Source: Streptomyces actinomycinicus (GTDB lineage: Bacteria > Actinomycetota > Actinomycetes > Streptomycetales > Streptomycetaceae). From it: DNA of 64,000 nt. Location: positions 1 through 64,000 of the forward strand of contig NZ_JAERRK010000015.1 in assembly GCF_016741775.1 (NCBI RefSeq), written 5' to 3'. Below the pieces are notes generated by a model, which saw nothing but the letters and a program-made list of their open reading frames with translations, was not told where the DNA came from and ran no database searches. Made by a program: the position numbers and the translations under genes. Below are positions 1 to 9,490 of the stretch, in pieces; the stretch's first letter is position 1; every line of letters starts with the position of its first letter.

Positions 1-1
1 G

Positions 2-22
2 AAGTACTTCAACGCACGCTGA
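2..22 (+). CDS. 3' end of an upstream gene (partial; possibly metH)
   Basis: The first bases read as six codons (KYFNAR) closed by TGA, and a strong terminator hairpin follows about 60 bp later, so this looks like the tail of a gene entering from the left. In S. coelicolor the gene next to this HAD phosphatase is, as far as I recall, methionine synthase metH. Six residues cannot confirm that, so the identity is inference from gene order. Confidence 0.4.
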   Translation, partial: KYFNAR

Positions 23-79
23 CGTGTGTCTCGCTCAGCACACTGATCGGATAAGACGTACACTGGTCGGTCCACTGCA

Positions 80-106
80 GGCCGGTTCCCAGCCCGGGAA
101 CCGGCC
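80..106. terminator. Rho-independent-type hairpin after the upstream gene
   Basis: There is an 11-bp perfect stem, GGCCGGTTCCC (80-90) pairing with GGGAACCGGCC (96-106), with a 5-nt loop. No T-run follows, which is usual for Streptomyces terminators. It separates the upstream gene from the HAD gene. Confidence 0.75.
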
Positions 107-134
107 TGGTCGTCCCTCAAGGAGGTGCGCCCGG

Positions 135-836
135 ATGACCAGTACGGTCCCCGCGCTCGGAACCCGTACGGCCGAAGGCTCCGCCCTGCAGGCGGTGCTT
201 CTGGACATGGACGGCACCCTGGTGGACACCGAGGGCTTCTGGTGGGACGTCGAGGTGGAGGTCTTCGCCACCCTCGGCCACACCCTCGACGAGACCTGGC
301 GGCACGTCGTGGTCGGCGGCCCCATGACCCGCAGCGCCGGCTTCCTCATCGAGGCGACCGGCGCCGACATCACCCTGGCCGAACTCACCGTCCTGCTCAA
401 CGAGGGCTTCGAGGACCGCATCGGCCACGCCCTGCCGCTGATGCCGGGGGCCGCCCGGCTCCTCGCCGAGCTGCACGAGTACGAGATCCCGACCGCCCTG
501 GTCTCCGCCTCCCACCGGCGCATCATCGACCGTGTGCTGACCGTGCTGGGCCCCCACCACTTCGCCCTCTCCATCGCCGGCGACGAGGTCTCGCGCACCA
601 AGCCCTTCCCGGACCCCTATCTCCTCGCCGCCGCGGGACTGGGTGCGGATCCGGCCAGATGCGCCGTGATCGAGGACACCTCGACCGGAGTCGCCGCCGC
701 CGAGGCCGCGGGCTGCCGGGTCGTCGCCGTACCCTCCGTCGCACCCATCGGCCCGGCCGAGGGGCGGACCGTCGTCTCGTCCCTGGAAGAGGTCGACCTG
801 GCATTTCTCCGGGGCCTGATCACGCAAATGTCCTAG
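135..836 (+). CDS. HAD-family hydrolase (beta-phosphoglucomutase-like phosphatase)
   Basis: A 233-aa cytosolic HAD hydrolase of subfamily IA. Motif I DMDGTLVD lies near residue 22 with both catalytic aspartates. A cap domain follows, then motif II (LVSAS), the motif III lysine (RTKPFPDPY) and the acidic motif IV (VIEDTSTGV). Such enzymes dephosphorylate sugar phosphates or related small metabolites; the substrate cannot be told from sequence. The ATG at 135 is chosen because AAGGAGGTG lies 8 nt upstream. Longer in-frame starts would run back through the terminator hairpin. It stands alone between a terminator and a long intergenic region. Confidence 0.9.
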   Translation: MTSTVPALGTRTAEGSALQAVLLDMDGTLVDTEGFWWDVEVEVFATLGHTLDETWRHVVVGGPMTRSAGFLIEATGADITLAELTVLLNEGFEDRIGHALPLMPGAARLLAELHEYEIPTALVSASHRRIIDRVLTVLGPHHFALSIAGDEVSRTKPFPDPYLLAAAGLGADPARCAVIEDTSTGVAAAEAAGCRVVAVPSVAPIGPAEGRTVVSSLEEVDLAFLRGLITQMS

Positions 837-965
837 CCGTTCACTGGCGGTACCCCTGCACGTAGAGCAGGTGTGCAAAGTCCATTGGCCGCGCTGGACA
901 TATTTCCGGGGAAGTACACCGGACCGTAATTCGGAGCGTCCCCACCGGCCGAATTCTGCTGACCG

Positions 966-987
966 GTCACACAGTTGGGGGTGTGAC
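966..987. promoter_or_regulatory. Inverted repeat GTCACAC-N8-GTGTGAC (operator-like)
   Basis: Two perfect 7-bp arms are separated by 8 nt, giving a 22-bp dyad about one turn apart, typical of a dimeric regulator site. It lies about 200 bp upstream of the candidate promoter of the peptide-binding lipoprotein. The binding protein is unknown. Confidence 0.35.
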
Positions 988-1168
988 GTTCCCCACCTCG
1001 GACGCGCTCGACAACGTTGGCCAAGTGTGCTGAAGGGGCCTGTCTGTGCAGAAACCGAGGGACCTTGTGTCCCGATTGGTGGGATGCTGCACTAATCCTG
1101 CCGCTGTCGGGTTTTCGGTCTGTCCGCAGCCGGTTCCACTGCGTGATGGCGGGTCAACTCACGCGGCT

Positions 1169-1198
1169 GTGAACCCCGCTGCGGGCGCGGACTAATCT
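1169..1198 (+). promoter_or_regulatory. Candidate promoter of the first peptide-binding lipoprotein gene
   Basis: A -10 TAATCT (1193-1198) lies 18 nt after a weak -35 GTGAAC (1169-1174). The predicted transcript would have a leader of about 90 nt. This rests only on visual match to the sigma-HrdB pattern. Confidence 0.35.
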
Positions 1199-1293
1199 CA
1201 TCGCGAGAACATCGCCGAAGAACCCCCGTGATCCGCCGCACCACCCATGCATGCCGGATACACGGACCCGAACAGCTCTGGAGAAACTCCCGC

Positions 1294-2898
1294 ATGAACC
1301 GCAAGACTTTGGTGCTGCCGGCGGTGGCCGGCCTGCTCACCCCGGTTCTCGCCGCGTGCGGCGGGTCCGACAGCGGGAGCAAGAGCGGCGACGCCATCGT
1401 CGTCGGCACCACGGACCGGTTCACCGTCACCAAGGACGCCCCGGCGCCCCTCGACCCGGCCTACGCCTACGACGTCGGCACCTGGAACATCCTGCGCCAG
1501 TCCGTGCAGACGCTGATGGCCCAGCCCAAGGGCGAGGGCGACCCCGTCCCGGACGCCGCCGAGAGCTGCTCCTTCACCGACAGCGGCAGCGAACGCTACG
1601 CCTGCAAGCTGCGTGACGGACTGCAGTTCGCCAACGGTGACCCGGTGACCGCCGCGGACGTCAAGTACTCCATCGAGCGTGCGCTGCGCATCAACGCCGA
1701 CAGCGGTGTCTCCGCCCTGCTGAACACCATCGACACGATCGAGACGCAGGGCGACCGCGAGGTCATCTTCCACCTCAGGACGGCCGACGCCACCTTCCCG
1801 TACAAGCTGTCCACCCCGGTCGCGGGCATCGTCAACCCGAAGGACTACGAGAAGGACAAGCTCCGCGACGGCTTCGTGGTCGACGGCTCCGGCCCCTACA
1901 CCTTCCAGGCCGACGTCGAGGACGACGCGATCGTCAGCGCCACCTTCACCAAGAACCCTTCCTACAAGGGCAGCGTGCAGGTGAACAACGAGAAGGTCGA
2001 ACTGCGCGCCTTCGCCGACGCCGACGCCATGAGCACCGCCATCGACAAGGGCGACATCGACGTCATGAGCCGCACCATGTCGCCCGCCCAGGTCCAGAAG
2101 CTGGACGGCGGCAGCAACAGCGACGTCGACCTCGTCGACATGCCGGGCCTCGAGATCCGCTACCTGGCCTTCAACACCAGCGCGACCAGCGTCAAGTCCA
2201 AGGCCGTACGCCAGGCCATGGCCCAGCTCATCAACCGTGGCGAGCTGACCTCCAAGGTCTACGGCACCCAGGCCGAACCGCTGTACTCGCTGGTCCCGGC
2301 CACCGTCACCGGCCACTCCAACTCGTTCTTCAACAAGTACGGCAACCCCAGCGCCGACAAGGCCAAGAGCCTGCTCGCCAAGGCCGGCATCACCACCCCG
2401 GTGAAGCTGACCCTGCACTACACCACCGACCACTACGGCTCGGCCACCAAGCAGGAGTTCCAGATCCTGCAGCGGCAGCTCAACGGCAGCGGCCTGTTCG
2501 ACGTCTCCGTCGAGGGCCACCCCTGGGCGGAGTTCCGGCCCGCCGAGCAGAAGGGCGAGTACGACGTCTACGGCATGGGCTGGTTCCCCGACTTCCCGGA
2601 CGCCGACAACTTCCTCGCGCCCTTCCTCGACAAGGACAACTTCCTGGGCTCGCCGTACTCCAACAGCACCATCCAGCGCTCGCTGATCCCGCAGTCGCGC
2701 CGTGAGGCCGACCGGCTCAGCGCCGCCAAGAGCCTGACCGCGATCCAGGACACCGTCGCAGAGGACGTCCCCGTCCTTCCGCTGTGGCAGGGCAAGCAGT
2801 ACGTTGCCGCACGGGACGACATCACGGGCGTGTCCTACGCCCTCAACTCCTCCTCGACGCTTCAGCTGTGGGAGCTCGGCCGTGGTGTGAGCGGCTGA
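1294..2898 (+). CDS. ABC-type peptide/oligopeptide-binding lipoprotein (SBP family 5)
   Basis: A 534-aa extracytoplasmic solute-binding protein of the DppA/OppA family. Residues 1-23 are a lipoprotein signal peptide with lipobox LAAC; the lipidated Cys is followed by a Gly/Ser/Asp-rich tether. Family-5 signatures follow, including LRDGLQFANGDPVTAADVKYS near residue 110 (the conserved 'F.nGdp.tA.Dv.ys' block) and QAMAQLINR near 310. The ATG at 1294 gives a proper signal peptide and has GGAG 12 nt upstream. The next gene is a paralogue and no permease or ATPase is adjacent, so it must use components encoded elsewhere or act as a sensor. Confidence 0.92.
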   Translation: MNRKTLVLPAVAGLLTPVLAACGGSDSGSKSGDAIVVGTTDRFTVTKDAPAPLDPAYAYDVGTWNILRQSVQTLMAQPKGEGDPVPDAAESCSFTDSGSERYACKLRDGLQFANGDPVTAADVKYSIERALRINADSGVSALLNTIDTIETQGDREVIFHLRTADATFPYKLSTPVAGIVNPKDYEKDKLRDGFVVDGSGPYTFQADVEDDAIVSATFTKNPSYKGSVQVNNEKVELRAFADADAMSTAIDKGDIDVMSRTMSPAQVQKLDGGSNSDVDLVDMPGLEIRYLAFNTSATSVKSKAVRQAMAQLINRGELTSKVYGTQAEPLYSLVPATVTGHSNSFFNKYGNPSADKAKSLLAKAGITTPVKLTLHYTTDHYGSATKQEFQILQRQLNGSGLFDVSVEGHPWAEFRPAEQKGEYDVYGMGWFPDFPDADNFLAPFLDKDNFLGSPYSNSTIQRSLIPQSRREADRLSAAKSLTAIQDTVAEDVPVLPLWQGKQYVAARDDITGVSYALNSSSTLQLWELGRGVSG

Positions 2899-2994
2899 CG
2901 GCTCTCTCACCCGGGGGCCAGGGACGGCTGCCCCGGGTCCCGGGGCCAGGACGGCGGCCCCGGGGTGACGAACCGACGACAAGGCACAATTCAA

Positions 2995-4575
2995 GTGAAC
3001 ATGCGCAACCAGTGGCCAGTCCTGCCCATCGTGGCGGGGCTGGCCTCCGGCCTGCTGACCGGCTGCGGCTCGGAGACCGGTGATTCCGGGGGGACCGGCT
3101 CGTCCATGGTGATGGGGATGTCCGACGACGTCCTCGCCACGGATCCGGCCTCCGGCTACGACCCCGGCTCCTGGCTGTTGTTCAACAACGTCTTCCAGTC
3201 CCTGCTCAACTTCCCCAAGGGCGCCACCGAACCCGAGCCCGAACTGGCGAAGCGGTGCAGCTTCACCGACACCCGGGCCATGGTCTACCGGTGCGAGCTG
3301 AAGGACGGCCTCAAGTTCAGCAACGGTGACCCCCTCACCTCCGCGGACGTGAAGTTCTCCTTCGAGCGCATCCTGAAGATCAACGACCCCGCCGGTCCCG
3401 CGATCATGTTCCCGATGCTGGACAAGATCGAGACACCGGACGCCAAGACGGCCGTCTTCCACCTGAAGGTGCCCGACGCCACCTTCCCCAGCAAGATCGC
3501 CTCCGGCGCCGGCTCCATCGTGGACCACCGCCAGTACGACGCGAACGGCCTGCGCACCGACCACAAGGCGGTCGGCTCCGGCCCCTACAAGCTGGACTCC
3601 TTCGACAAGGAGCAGGCGGTCTTCTCGGTCAACGACAACTACAAGGGCACCGTCAAGGTCAAGAACTCCGGCGTCACCCTCAAGTTCTTCCACGGCGACC
3701 GCCGCGCCCTGAAGCAGGCCCTGCTCGACGACAACATCGACATCGCCTACCGAGGCCTGACCGCGTCCGACATCACCGACCTCGACCAGCAGAACGACGA
3801 CCAGGGCGTCGACGTCATCGAGGGCAGCAGCGCCGAGGTCCAGCACCTGGTCTTCAACATGAAGGACCCGGTCGCCGGCAAGCTCGGCGTCCGCAAGGCC
3901 ATGGCCTACCTCATCGACCGCGACGCCCTGATGAAGGACGTCTACCAGGGCACCGCCACCCCGCTGTACTCGATCGTCCCGGCCGGCATCGCCGGCCACA
4001 ACACGGCGTTCTTCGACACCTACGGCGCCCGCCCCTCCCGCGCCAAGGCCGCCGCCGCCCTGCACGCCGACGGCATCAACGGCAAGGTGAAGCTCACCCT
4101 GTGGTCCACGCCGTCCCGCTACGGCCCCGCCACCGACGAGGAACTGAAGGCCATCGCCGGCCAGCTCAACGCCAGCGGCCTGTTCGACGCCGACGTGAAG
4201 TCCATCGCCTTCGACCAGTACGAGAAGGACGTCGCGGCCGGCAAGTACGGCGTCTACATCAAGGGCTGGGTGCCGGACTACCCGGACGCCGACAACTTCA
4301 CGGCCCCCTTCTTCGGCAAGGGCAACGTGCTGCAGAACAACTACAGCAACCGCACCATCACCGGAACCCTCCTCCCGGCCACGGCCGCACAGAGCGACCG
4401 CGCCTCGACCGACAGGGAGTTCGGCAAGCTCCAGGACATCGTCGCCGACGAGCTGCCCGTCCTGCCGGTCTGGCAGGCCAAGCAGTACGCGGTCGTCCGC
4501 GACGGCGTCTACGGCCTGGAGTACTGCCTGGACGCCTCGACGGTGTTCCGGTTCTGGGAACTCAGCAAGAGCTGA
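2995..4575 (+). CDS. Second ABC-type peptide-binding lipoprotein (SBP family 5)
   Basis: About 526 aa, paralogous to the preceding gene throughout, with shared blocks such as LKDGLKFSNGDPLTSADVKFS and GWVPDYPDADNFTAPFF. The signal peptide ends in the lipobox LLTGC. The start is GTG at 2995 with AAGG 10 nt upstream; ATG at 3001 would equally preserve the signal peptide, and GTG at 2965 is possible but less likely. It lies 96 bp downstream of its paralogue on the same strand, so the two may be co-transcribed. The strong bidirectional terminator at 4589 ends the unit. Confidence 0.9.
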   Translation: MNMRNQWPVLPIVAGLASGLLTGCGSETGDSGGTGSSMVMGMSDDVLATDPASGYDPGSWLLFNNVFQSLLNFPKGATEPEPELAKRCSFTDTRAMVYRCELKDGLKFSNGDPLTSADVKFSFERILKINDPAGPAIMFPMLDKIETPDAKTAVFHLKVPDATFPSKIASGAGSIVDHRQYDANGLRTDHKAVGSGPYKLDSFDKEQAVFSVNDNYKGTVKVKNSGVTLKFFHGDRRALKQALLDDNIDIAYRGLTASDITDLDQQNDDQGVDVIEGSSAEVQHLVFNMKDPVAGKLGVRKAMAYLIDRDALMKDVYQGTATPLYSIVPAGIAGHNTAFFDTYGARPSRAKAAAALHADGINGKVKLTLWSTPSRYGPATDEELKAIAGQLNASGLFDADVKSIAFDQYEKDVAAGKYGVYIKGWVPDYPDADNFTAPFFGKGNVLQNNYSNRTITGTLLPATAAQSDRASTDREFGKLQDIVADELPVLPVWQAKQYAVVRDGVYGLEYCLDASTVFRFWELSKS

Positions 4576-4588
4576 CACCGGTCATGAC

Positions 4589-4620
4589 AAGGGCGCCACT
4601 CCCACGGGAGGGGCGCCCTT
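4589..4620. terminator. Bidirectional terminator between convergent genes
   Basis: The stem AAGGGCGCC (4589-4597) pairs with GGCGCCCTT (4612-4620), with an inner CTCCC/GGGAG extension. It lies between the lipoprotein gene and the convergent response regulator gene. Confidence 0.85.
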
Positions 4621-4657
4621 CGCCGTCGCGGACCGAGACGCCGTACGACCGCCGCGC

Positions 4658-4740
4658 CCTTCCCCCCGACACCTCACCGGCCCCGGTCCTTCCCCCCCGA
4701 CGCCTCACCGGCCCCGGTCCGTCCGCCCGACGCCTTACGG
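4658..4740. repeat. Imperfect ~30-bp tandem repeat, about 2.7 copies
   Basis: The unit, beginning CCTTCCCCCCGAC and ending CCGGCCCCGGT, occurs at 4658-4687 and 4688-4718 (31 bp), and a degenerate third copy runs to 4740. It fills the space between the terminator and the response regulator stop codon. Confidence 0.7.
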
Positions 4741-4772
4741 ACCTGCGTCCCTCCGCCCGCGGCCCGCGTGCC

Positions 4773-5444
4773 TCACTGGGCGCCGGGCCGCACCAGCCCG
4801 CTCTCGTACGCGTACACCGCCGCCTGCACACGGTCCCGGAGACCCAGCTTGGTGAGCACATGTCCCACATGGGTCTTCACGGTCGTCTCGCTGACGAACA
4901 GATCGGCCGCGATCTCCGCGTTGGACAGCCCGCGCGCCACCAGCTTCAGCACCTCCACCTCACGGTCGGTGAGGGTGCCCAGGGTGTCCGGCACCGGCTC
5001 CTCGCCGGACGGCAGATGCGTGGCGTACTTGTCCAGCAGCCGCCGGGTGATGCTCGGGGCGAGCATGGCCTCACCGGCCGCGACGACCCGGATCGCCTGC
5101 ACCAGCTCGTTGGCGGGCGCGTCCTTGAGCAGGAAGCCGCTCGCCCCGGCGCGCAGCGCCTCCACCACGTACTCGTCCAGGTCGAACGTGGTCAGCACCA
5201 GCACCTTGGCCGGGCCGTCCCGACCGGGGCCGGTGATCTGCCGGGTGGCCTCCACGCCGTCCATGCGGGGCATCCGGATGTCCATGAGCACGACATCGGG
5301 CTGCAGAGCGCGCACCTGGTCGAGGGCCTGCAGGCCGTCCCCGGCCTCGCCCACGACCGCGATGTCCTGCTCGGCCTCCAGGATCATCCGGAAACCCGTA
5401 CGCAGCAGGGGCTGGTCGTCGACCAGTAGGACGCGGATGGCCAC
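4773..5444 (-). CDS. NarL/LuxR-type two-component response regulator
   Basis: A 223-aa DNA-binding response regulator. The receiver domain covers residues 1-120, with acidic pair D9-D10, phospho-acceptor D55 (VLMDIRMP), the switch Thr in VLTTFD and Lys in LLKDAP. A LuxR helix-turn-helix follows at about 150-215 (LTDREVEVLKLVARG, with TTVKTHVGHVL as the recognition region). The start is GTG with GAAGGAG 8 nt upstream. No histidine kinase is adjacent, so it is an orphan here. It lies 64 bp downstream of the RecB-like nuclease on the same strand and could be read through from that gene's promoter. Confidence 0.93.
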   Translation of the reverse strand: MAIRVLLVDDQPLLRTGFRMILEAEQDIAVVGEAGDGLQALDQVRALQPDVVLMDIRMPRMDGVEATRQITGPGRDGPAKVLVLTTFDLDEYVVEALRAGASGFLLKDAPANELVQAIRVVAAGEAMLAPSITRRLLDKYATHLPSGEEPVPDTLGTLTDREVEVLKLVARGLSNAEIAADLFVSETTVKTHVGHVLTKLGLRDRVQAAVYAYESGLVRPGAQ

Positions 5445-5508
5445 GTGACACTCCTTCGCTAGTCCGGCCCCAATTCTGCCCTGCGCCCGATCACCGGTTC
5501 ACACCGGT

Positions 5509-6711
<1,203 letters not shown>

Positions 6712-6719
6712 GTCCACAG

Positions 6720-6742
6720 ACCATACGGCCCAGCACTGACAG
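6720..6742 (-). promoter_or_regulatory. PafBC/RecA-NDp-type DNA-damage promoter of the RecB-like nuclease
   Basis: On the minus strand it reads CTGTCAGTG (6734-6742), then exactly 8 nt, then -10 TATGGT (6720-6725). The published RecA-independent damage promoter of mycobacteria is tTGTCRgtg-N8-TAnnnT, so 8 of 9 upstream bases and the whole -10 pattern match. The ATG follows 8 nt after the -10. PafB and PafC are encoded in this window at 22969-24992. Confidence 0.75.
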
Positions 6743-6889
6743 TGACCCAGTCGCCGGGCGCATCGCCCGTGCGACCCCGGGGCAAACACAAGGGGTGCCG
6801 GGGCAGAACGCGCCACCAAGGCCGCATACCATCGACCAGAGACCCTTCCGGCCGTCAGGTACGGAAGACGCTTCGAACGAGGGGAAACC

Positions 6890-8509
6890 GTGGACGTGAG
6901 CGGCGGGAGCGGGCAGCCGCGGTCCGGTAACGACGAGCCGGCCGAGCACTCCGCAGACCCTACGACCCCGCCCGACCCCGCCCCCGCCGACCGCACGGCG
7001 GACGAACGCCCCACGGACACCACGCCCGACGGCACCACCGAGACCGAAGCCGAAGCCGCAGACCAGCAACCCGACGCCGCCGGAGCCGGCGCCGCCGACC
7101 AGCAGCCCCACGCCGCCGAAGCAGAAACCGGCGCCGCCGACCGGCACCCTCACGTCGCCGAAGCAGAAACCGGCGCCGCCGACCGGCACCCTCACGTCGC
7201 CGAAGCAGAAACCGGCGCCGCCGACCGGCACCCCCGGGCCACCGAAACCGGCGCCCCGGAACAGTGCCCCCAGGCCGCCGGCTCCACCCCCGCCGAGCAC
7301 CGCACTCTCGCGCACTCCGGGATCGCCAAGGGGGAGCCGCCCCAGCCGCGCCCGCGGGAACCCGGCGGCGGCATCCTCATGGGGCGGCCCTTCGGCGTGC
7401 CCGTCTACGTCGCACCGAGCTGGTTCCTCGTCGCCGCGCTGATCACCTGGGTCTTCGGCGGACAGCTCGACCGCGTGCTGCCCGAACTGGGCGCCGCCCG
7501 TTACCTGGTCTCCCTGTTCTTCGCGGTCGCCTTCTACGCCTCCGTCCTGGTCCACGAACTGGCCCACACGGTCGCCGCCATCCGCTTCAAACTCCCGGTC
7601 CGCCGCATCCAGCTCCAGTTCTTCGGCGGCGTCTCGGAGATCGAGAAGGAGGCCGAGACCCCTGGCCGGGAGTTCGTCCTCGCCTTCGTCGGCCCCCTGC
7701 TCTCCCTCGTCCTGGCCGGCCTGTTCTACCTCGCCATGAAACCCGTCGAACCCGGCACCGTACCCGGCGTCCTCCTCGCCGGCCTCATGATCTCCAACCT
7801 CATCGTGGCGATCTTCAACCTCCTCCCCGGCCTCCCCCTCGACGGCGGCCGGATGCTCCGCGCCGTCGTCTGGAAACTGACCGGCAGGCCGATGAGCGGC
7901 ACCGTCGCCGCCGCCTGGGTCGGCCGCGCCCTCGCCGTCACCGTCCTGATCGGCCTCCCGCTGCTCAACCAGTCCGGCGCCATCGGCAACGGCAACGAGG
8001 ACGTCGGCGGCATGGACACCGTCACCGACGCCCTGCTCGCCGCCATCCTCGCCGCGATCATCTGGACCGGCGCCGGCAACAGCCTCCGCATGGCCCGGCT
8101 GCGCGAACACCTCCCCGAACTGCGCGCCCGCGCCCTCACCCGGCGCGCCGTACCCGTCGAGAACGACACCCCCCTCTCCGAAGCCCTGCGCCGCGCCAAC
8201 GCCGCCGGCGCCCGCGCCCTCGTCGTCGTCGACGCCGACGGCAACCCCCTCGCCCTCGTCCGCGAGGCCGCCATCGTCGGCGTACCCGAACACCGCCGCC
8301 CCTGGGTGGCCGTCAGTGGCCTCGCCCAGGACCTGACCGACGGCATGCGGGTCTCCGCCGAGCTGGCCGGAGAAGACCTCCTGGACACCCTGCGCGCCAC
8401 CCCCGCCACCGAGTACCTGGTGGTCGAGGAGACCGGCGAGATCTACGGCGTGCTCTCGGCCGCAGACGTGGAACGCGCCTTCGTCAAGGCGATGGCCCGG
8501 CCCGCCTGA
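6890..8509 (+). CDS. Site-2 protease-family membrane metalloprotease (M50) with C-terminal CBS domains
   Basis: A 539-aa intramembrane zinc metalloprotease. Residues 1-155 are disordered and acidic, with 14-aa repeats. The M50 membrane core covers about 165-400 with the zinc motif HELAH (H222-E223...H226) in a transmembrane helix and the third ligand motif LPLDGGRM (D318). A CBS pair follows at about 415-535. This is the arrangement of Rip3-like/SpoIVFB-type proteases, which release regulatory proteins from membranes; CBS domains usually sense adenine nucleotides. The start is GTG with AGGGG 6 nt upstream. It is divergent from the RecB-like nuclease and is followed closely by trmI. Confidence 0.9.
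   Translation: MDVSGGSGQPRSGNDEPAEHSADPTTPPDPAPADRTADERPTDTTPDGTTETEAEAADQQPDAAGAGAADQQPHAAEAETGAADRHPHVAEAETGAADRHPHVAEAETGAADRHPRATETGAPEQCPQAAGSTPAEHRTLAHSGIAKGEPPQPRPREPGGGILMGRPFGVPVYVAPSWFLVAALITWVFGGQLDRVLPELGAARYLVSLFFAVAFYASVLVHELAHTVAAIRFKLPVRRIQLQFFGGVSEIEKEAETPGREFVLAFVGPLLSLVLAGLFYLAMKPVEPGTVPGVLLAGLMISNLIVAIFNLLPGLPLDGGRMLRAVVWKLTGRPMSGTVAAAWVGRALAVTVLIGLPLLNQSGAIGNGNEDVGGMDTVTDALLAAILAAIIWTGAGNSLRMARLREHLPELRARALTRRAVPVENDTPLSEALRRANAAGARALVVVDADGNPLALVREAAIVGVPEHRRPWVAVSGLAQDLTDGMRVSAELAGEDLLDTLRATPATEYLVVEETGEIYGVLSAADVERAFVKAMARPA
7118..7232. repeat. 42-bp in-frame tandem repeat, 2.7 copies, in the site-2 protease gene
   Basis: Two identical 42-bp copies (7118-7159 and 7160-7201) and a partial third encode EAETGAADRHPHVA. 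The repeats lie in the predicted cytosolic disordered N-terminal tail. Confidence 0.9.
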
Positions 8510-8549
8510 GGCACCCCCGCCACTGGCCGAGCCCCCCGCACGGAACCGG

Positions 8550-8555
8550 TAGGCT
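8550..8555 (+). promoter_or_regulatory. -10 box of a probable leaderless trmI transcript
   Basis: TAGGCT ends 6 nt before the ATG at 8562, so transcription would start at the initiation codon. No good Shine-Dalgarno precedes the ATG, which fits a leaderless mRNA. The -35 is not clear. Confidence 0.5.
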
Positions 8556-8561
8556 GTTCAC

Positions 8562-9464
8562 ATGTCCGAACCGACCGGTGCCGCCCGCAGGCGCGGGCCC
8601 TTCAAGGTCGGGGACCAGGTACAGCTGACCGACCCCAAGGGCCGCCACTACACGTTCACGCTCGAAGCCGGAAAGAACTTCCACACCCACAAGGGTTCCT
8701 TCCCGCACGACGAACTGATCGGCGCTCCCGAGGGCAGCGTTGTCCGCACCACCGGCAACGTCGCCTACCTCGCGCTGCGCCCCCTGCTCCCCGACTACGT
8801 CCTGTCCATGCCCCGCGGGGCAGCCGTCGTCTACCCGAAGGACGCGGGGCAGATCCTCGCCTTCGCCGACATCTTCCCCGGCGCCCGCGTCGTGGAGGCC
8901 GGCGTCGGCTCCGGCTCGCTCAGCAGCTTCCTGCTGCGCGCCATCGGCGACCAGGGCATGCTGCACTCCTACGAGCGCCGCGAGGACTTCGCGGACATCG
9001 CCCGGCAGAACGTGGAGCGCTACTTCGGCGGCCCGCACCCCGCCTGGCAGCTCACCGTCGGCGACCTCCAGGACAACCTGTCCGACACCGACGTCGACCG
9101 CGTCATCCTCGACATGCTCGCCCCCTGGGAGTGCCTGGAGGCCGTCTCCAAGGCACTCGTCCCCGGCGGCATCCTCTGCTGCTACGTGGCCACCACCACC
9201 CAGCTCGCCCGGACCGTGGAGTCCATCCGCGAGATCGGCTGCTTCAACGAGCCGACCGCCTGGGAAACCATGATCCGCAACTGGCACATCGAGGGCCTGG
9301 CCGTCCGCCCCGACCACCGCATGATCGGCCACACCGGCTTCCTGCTCACCGCCCGCCGCCTCGCCGACGGCGTCGAGCCCCCCATGCGCCGCCGCCGCCC
9401 CGCCAAGGGCGCCTACGGCGAGGACTACGCCGGACCCAACGCCGACGGCGGCGCCGGCCGCTGA
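8562..9464 (+). CDS. trmI: tRNA (adenine-58-N1)-methyltransferase
   Basis: 300 aa, matching the actinobacterial TrmI family, which makes m1A58 in the T-loop of tRNA. A short N-terminal beta domain (about 1-75) is followed by the Rossmann methyltransferase with SAM motif VVEAGVGSGSLSS (109-122) and the acidic motif VDRVILDMLAPWE. The ATG at 8562 has no Shine-Dalgarno but follows a -10 box by 6 nt. It lies next to the RecB-like nuclease and upstream of arc, the same neighbourhood as M. tuberculosis Rv2118c/Rv2119. A long terminator hairpin follows. Confidence 0.93.
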   Translation: MSEPTGAARRRGPFKVGDQVQLTDPKGRHYTFTLEAGKNFHTHKGSFPHDELIGAPEGSVVRTTGNVAYLALRPLLPDYVLSMPRGAAVVYPKDAGQILAFADIFPGARVVEAGVGSGSLSSFLLRAIGDQGMLHSYERREDFADIARQNVERYFGGPHPAWQLTVGDLQDNLSDTDVDRVILDMLAPWECLEAVSKALVPGGILCCYVATTTQLARTVESIREIGCFNEPTAWETMIRNWHIEGLAVRPDHRMIGHTGFLLTARRLADGVEPPMRRRRPAKGAYGEDYAGPNADGGAGR

Positions 9465-9490
9465 CCGGCCACACACGCGAACAACACCAG

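Larger units (their letters stand above)
837..1293. other. 457-bp intergenic region without a gene
   Basis: No reading frame here has Streptomyces-like codon bias or a recognisable product. It holds an inverted repeat at 966-987 and a probable promoter at 1169-1198 for the downstream lipoprotein gene. Nothing else is recognised. Confidence 0.6.

Noticed and set aside
871..1095. Plus-strand open frame in the first intergenic region
   Set aside because: No codon bias, no ribosome-binding site, and it runs through the 966-987 dyad.
1198..4578. Very long minus-strand open frame (over 1,100 codons) opposite the two lipoprotein genes
   Set aside because: It is the antisense shadow of two genes with clear domains and signal peptides; its composition is the Val/Gly/Ala-rich pattern given by reversed GC-rich codons.
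7118..7232. Regular repeats resembling a short CRISPR
   Set aside because: Repeats are in frame inside coding sequence, contiguous with no unique spacers, and no cas genes are present. The same holds for the arrays at 35186, 47787 and 53941.
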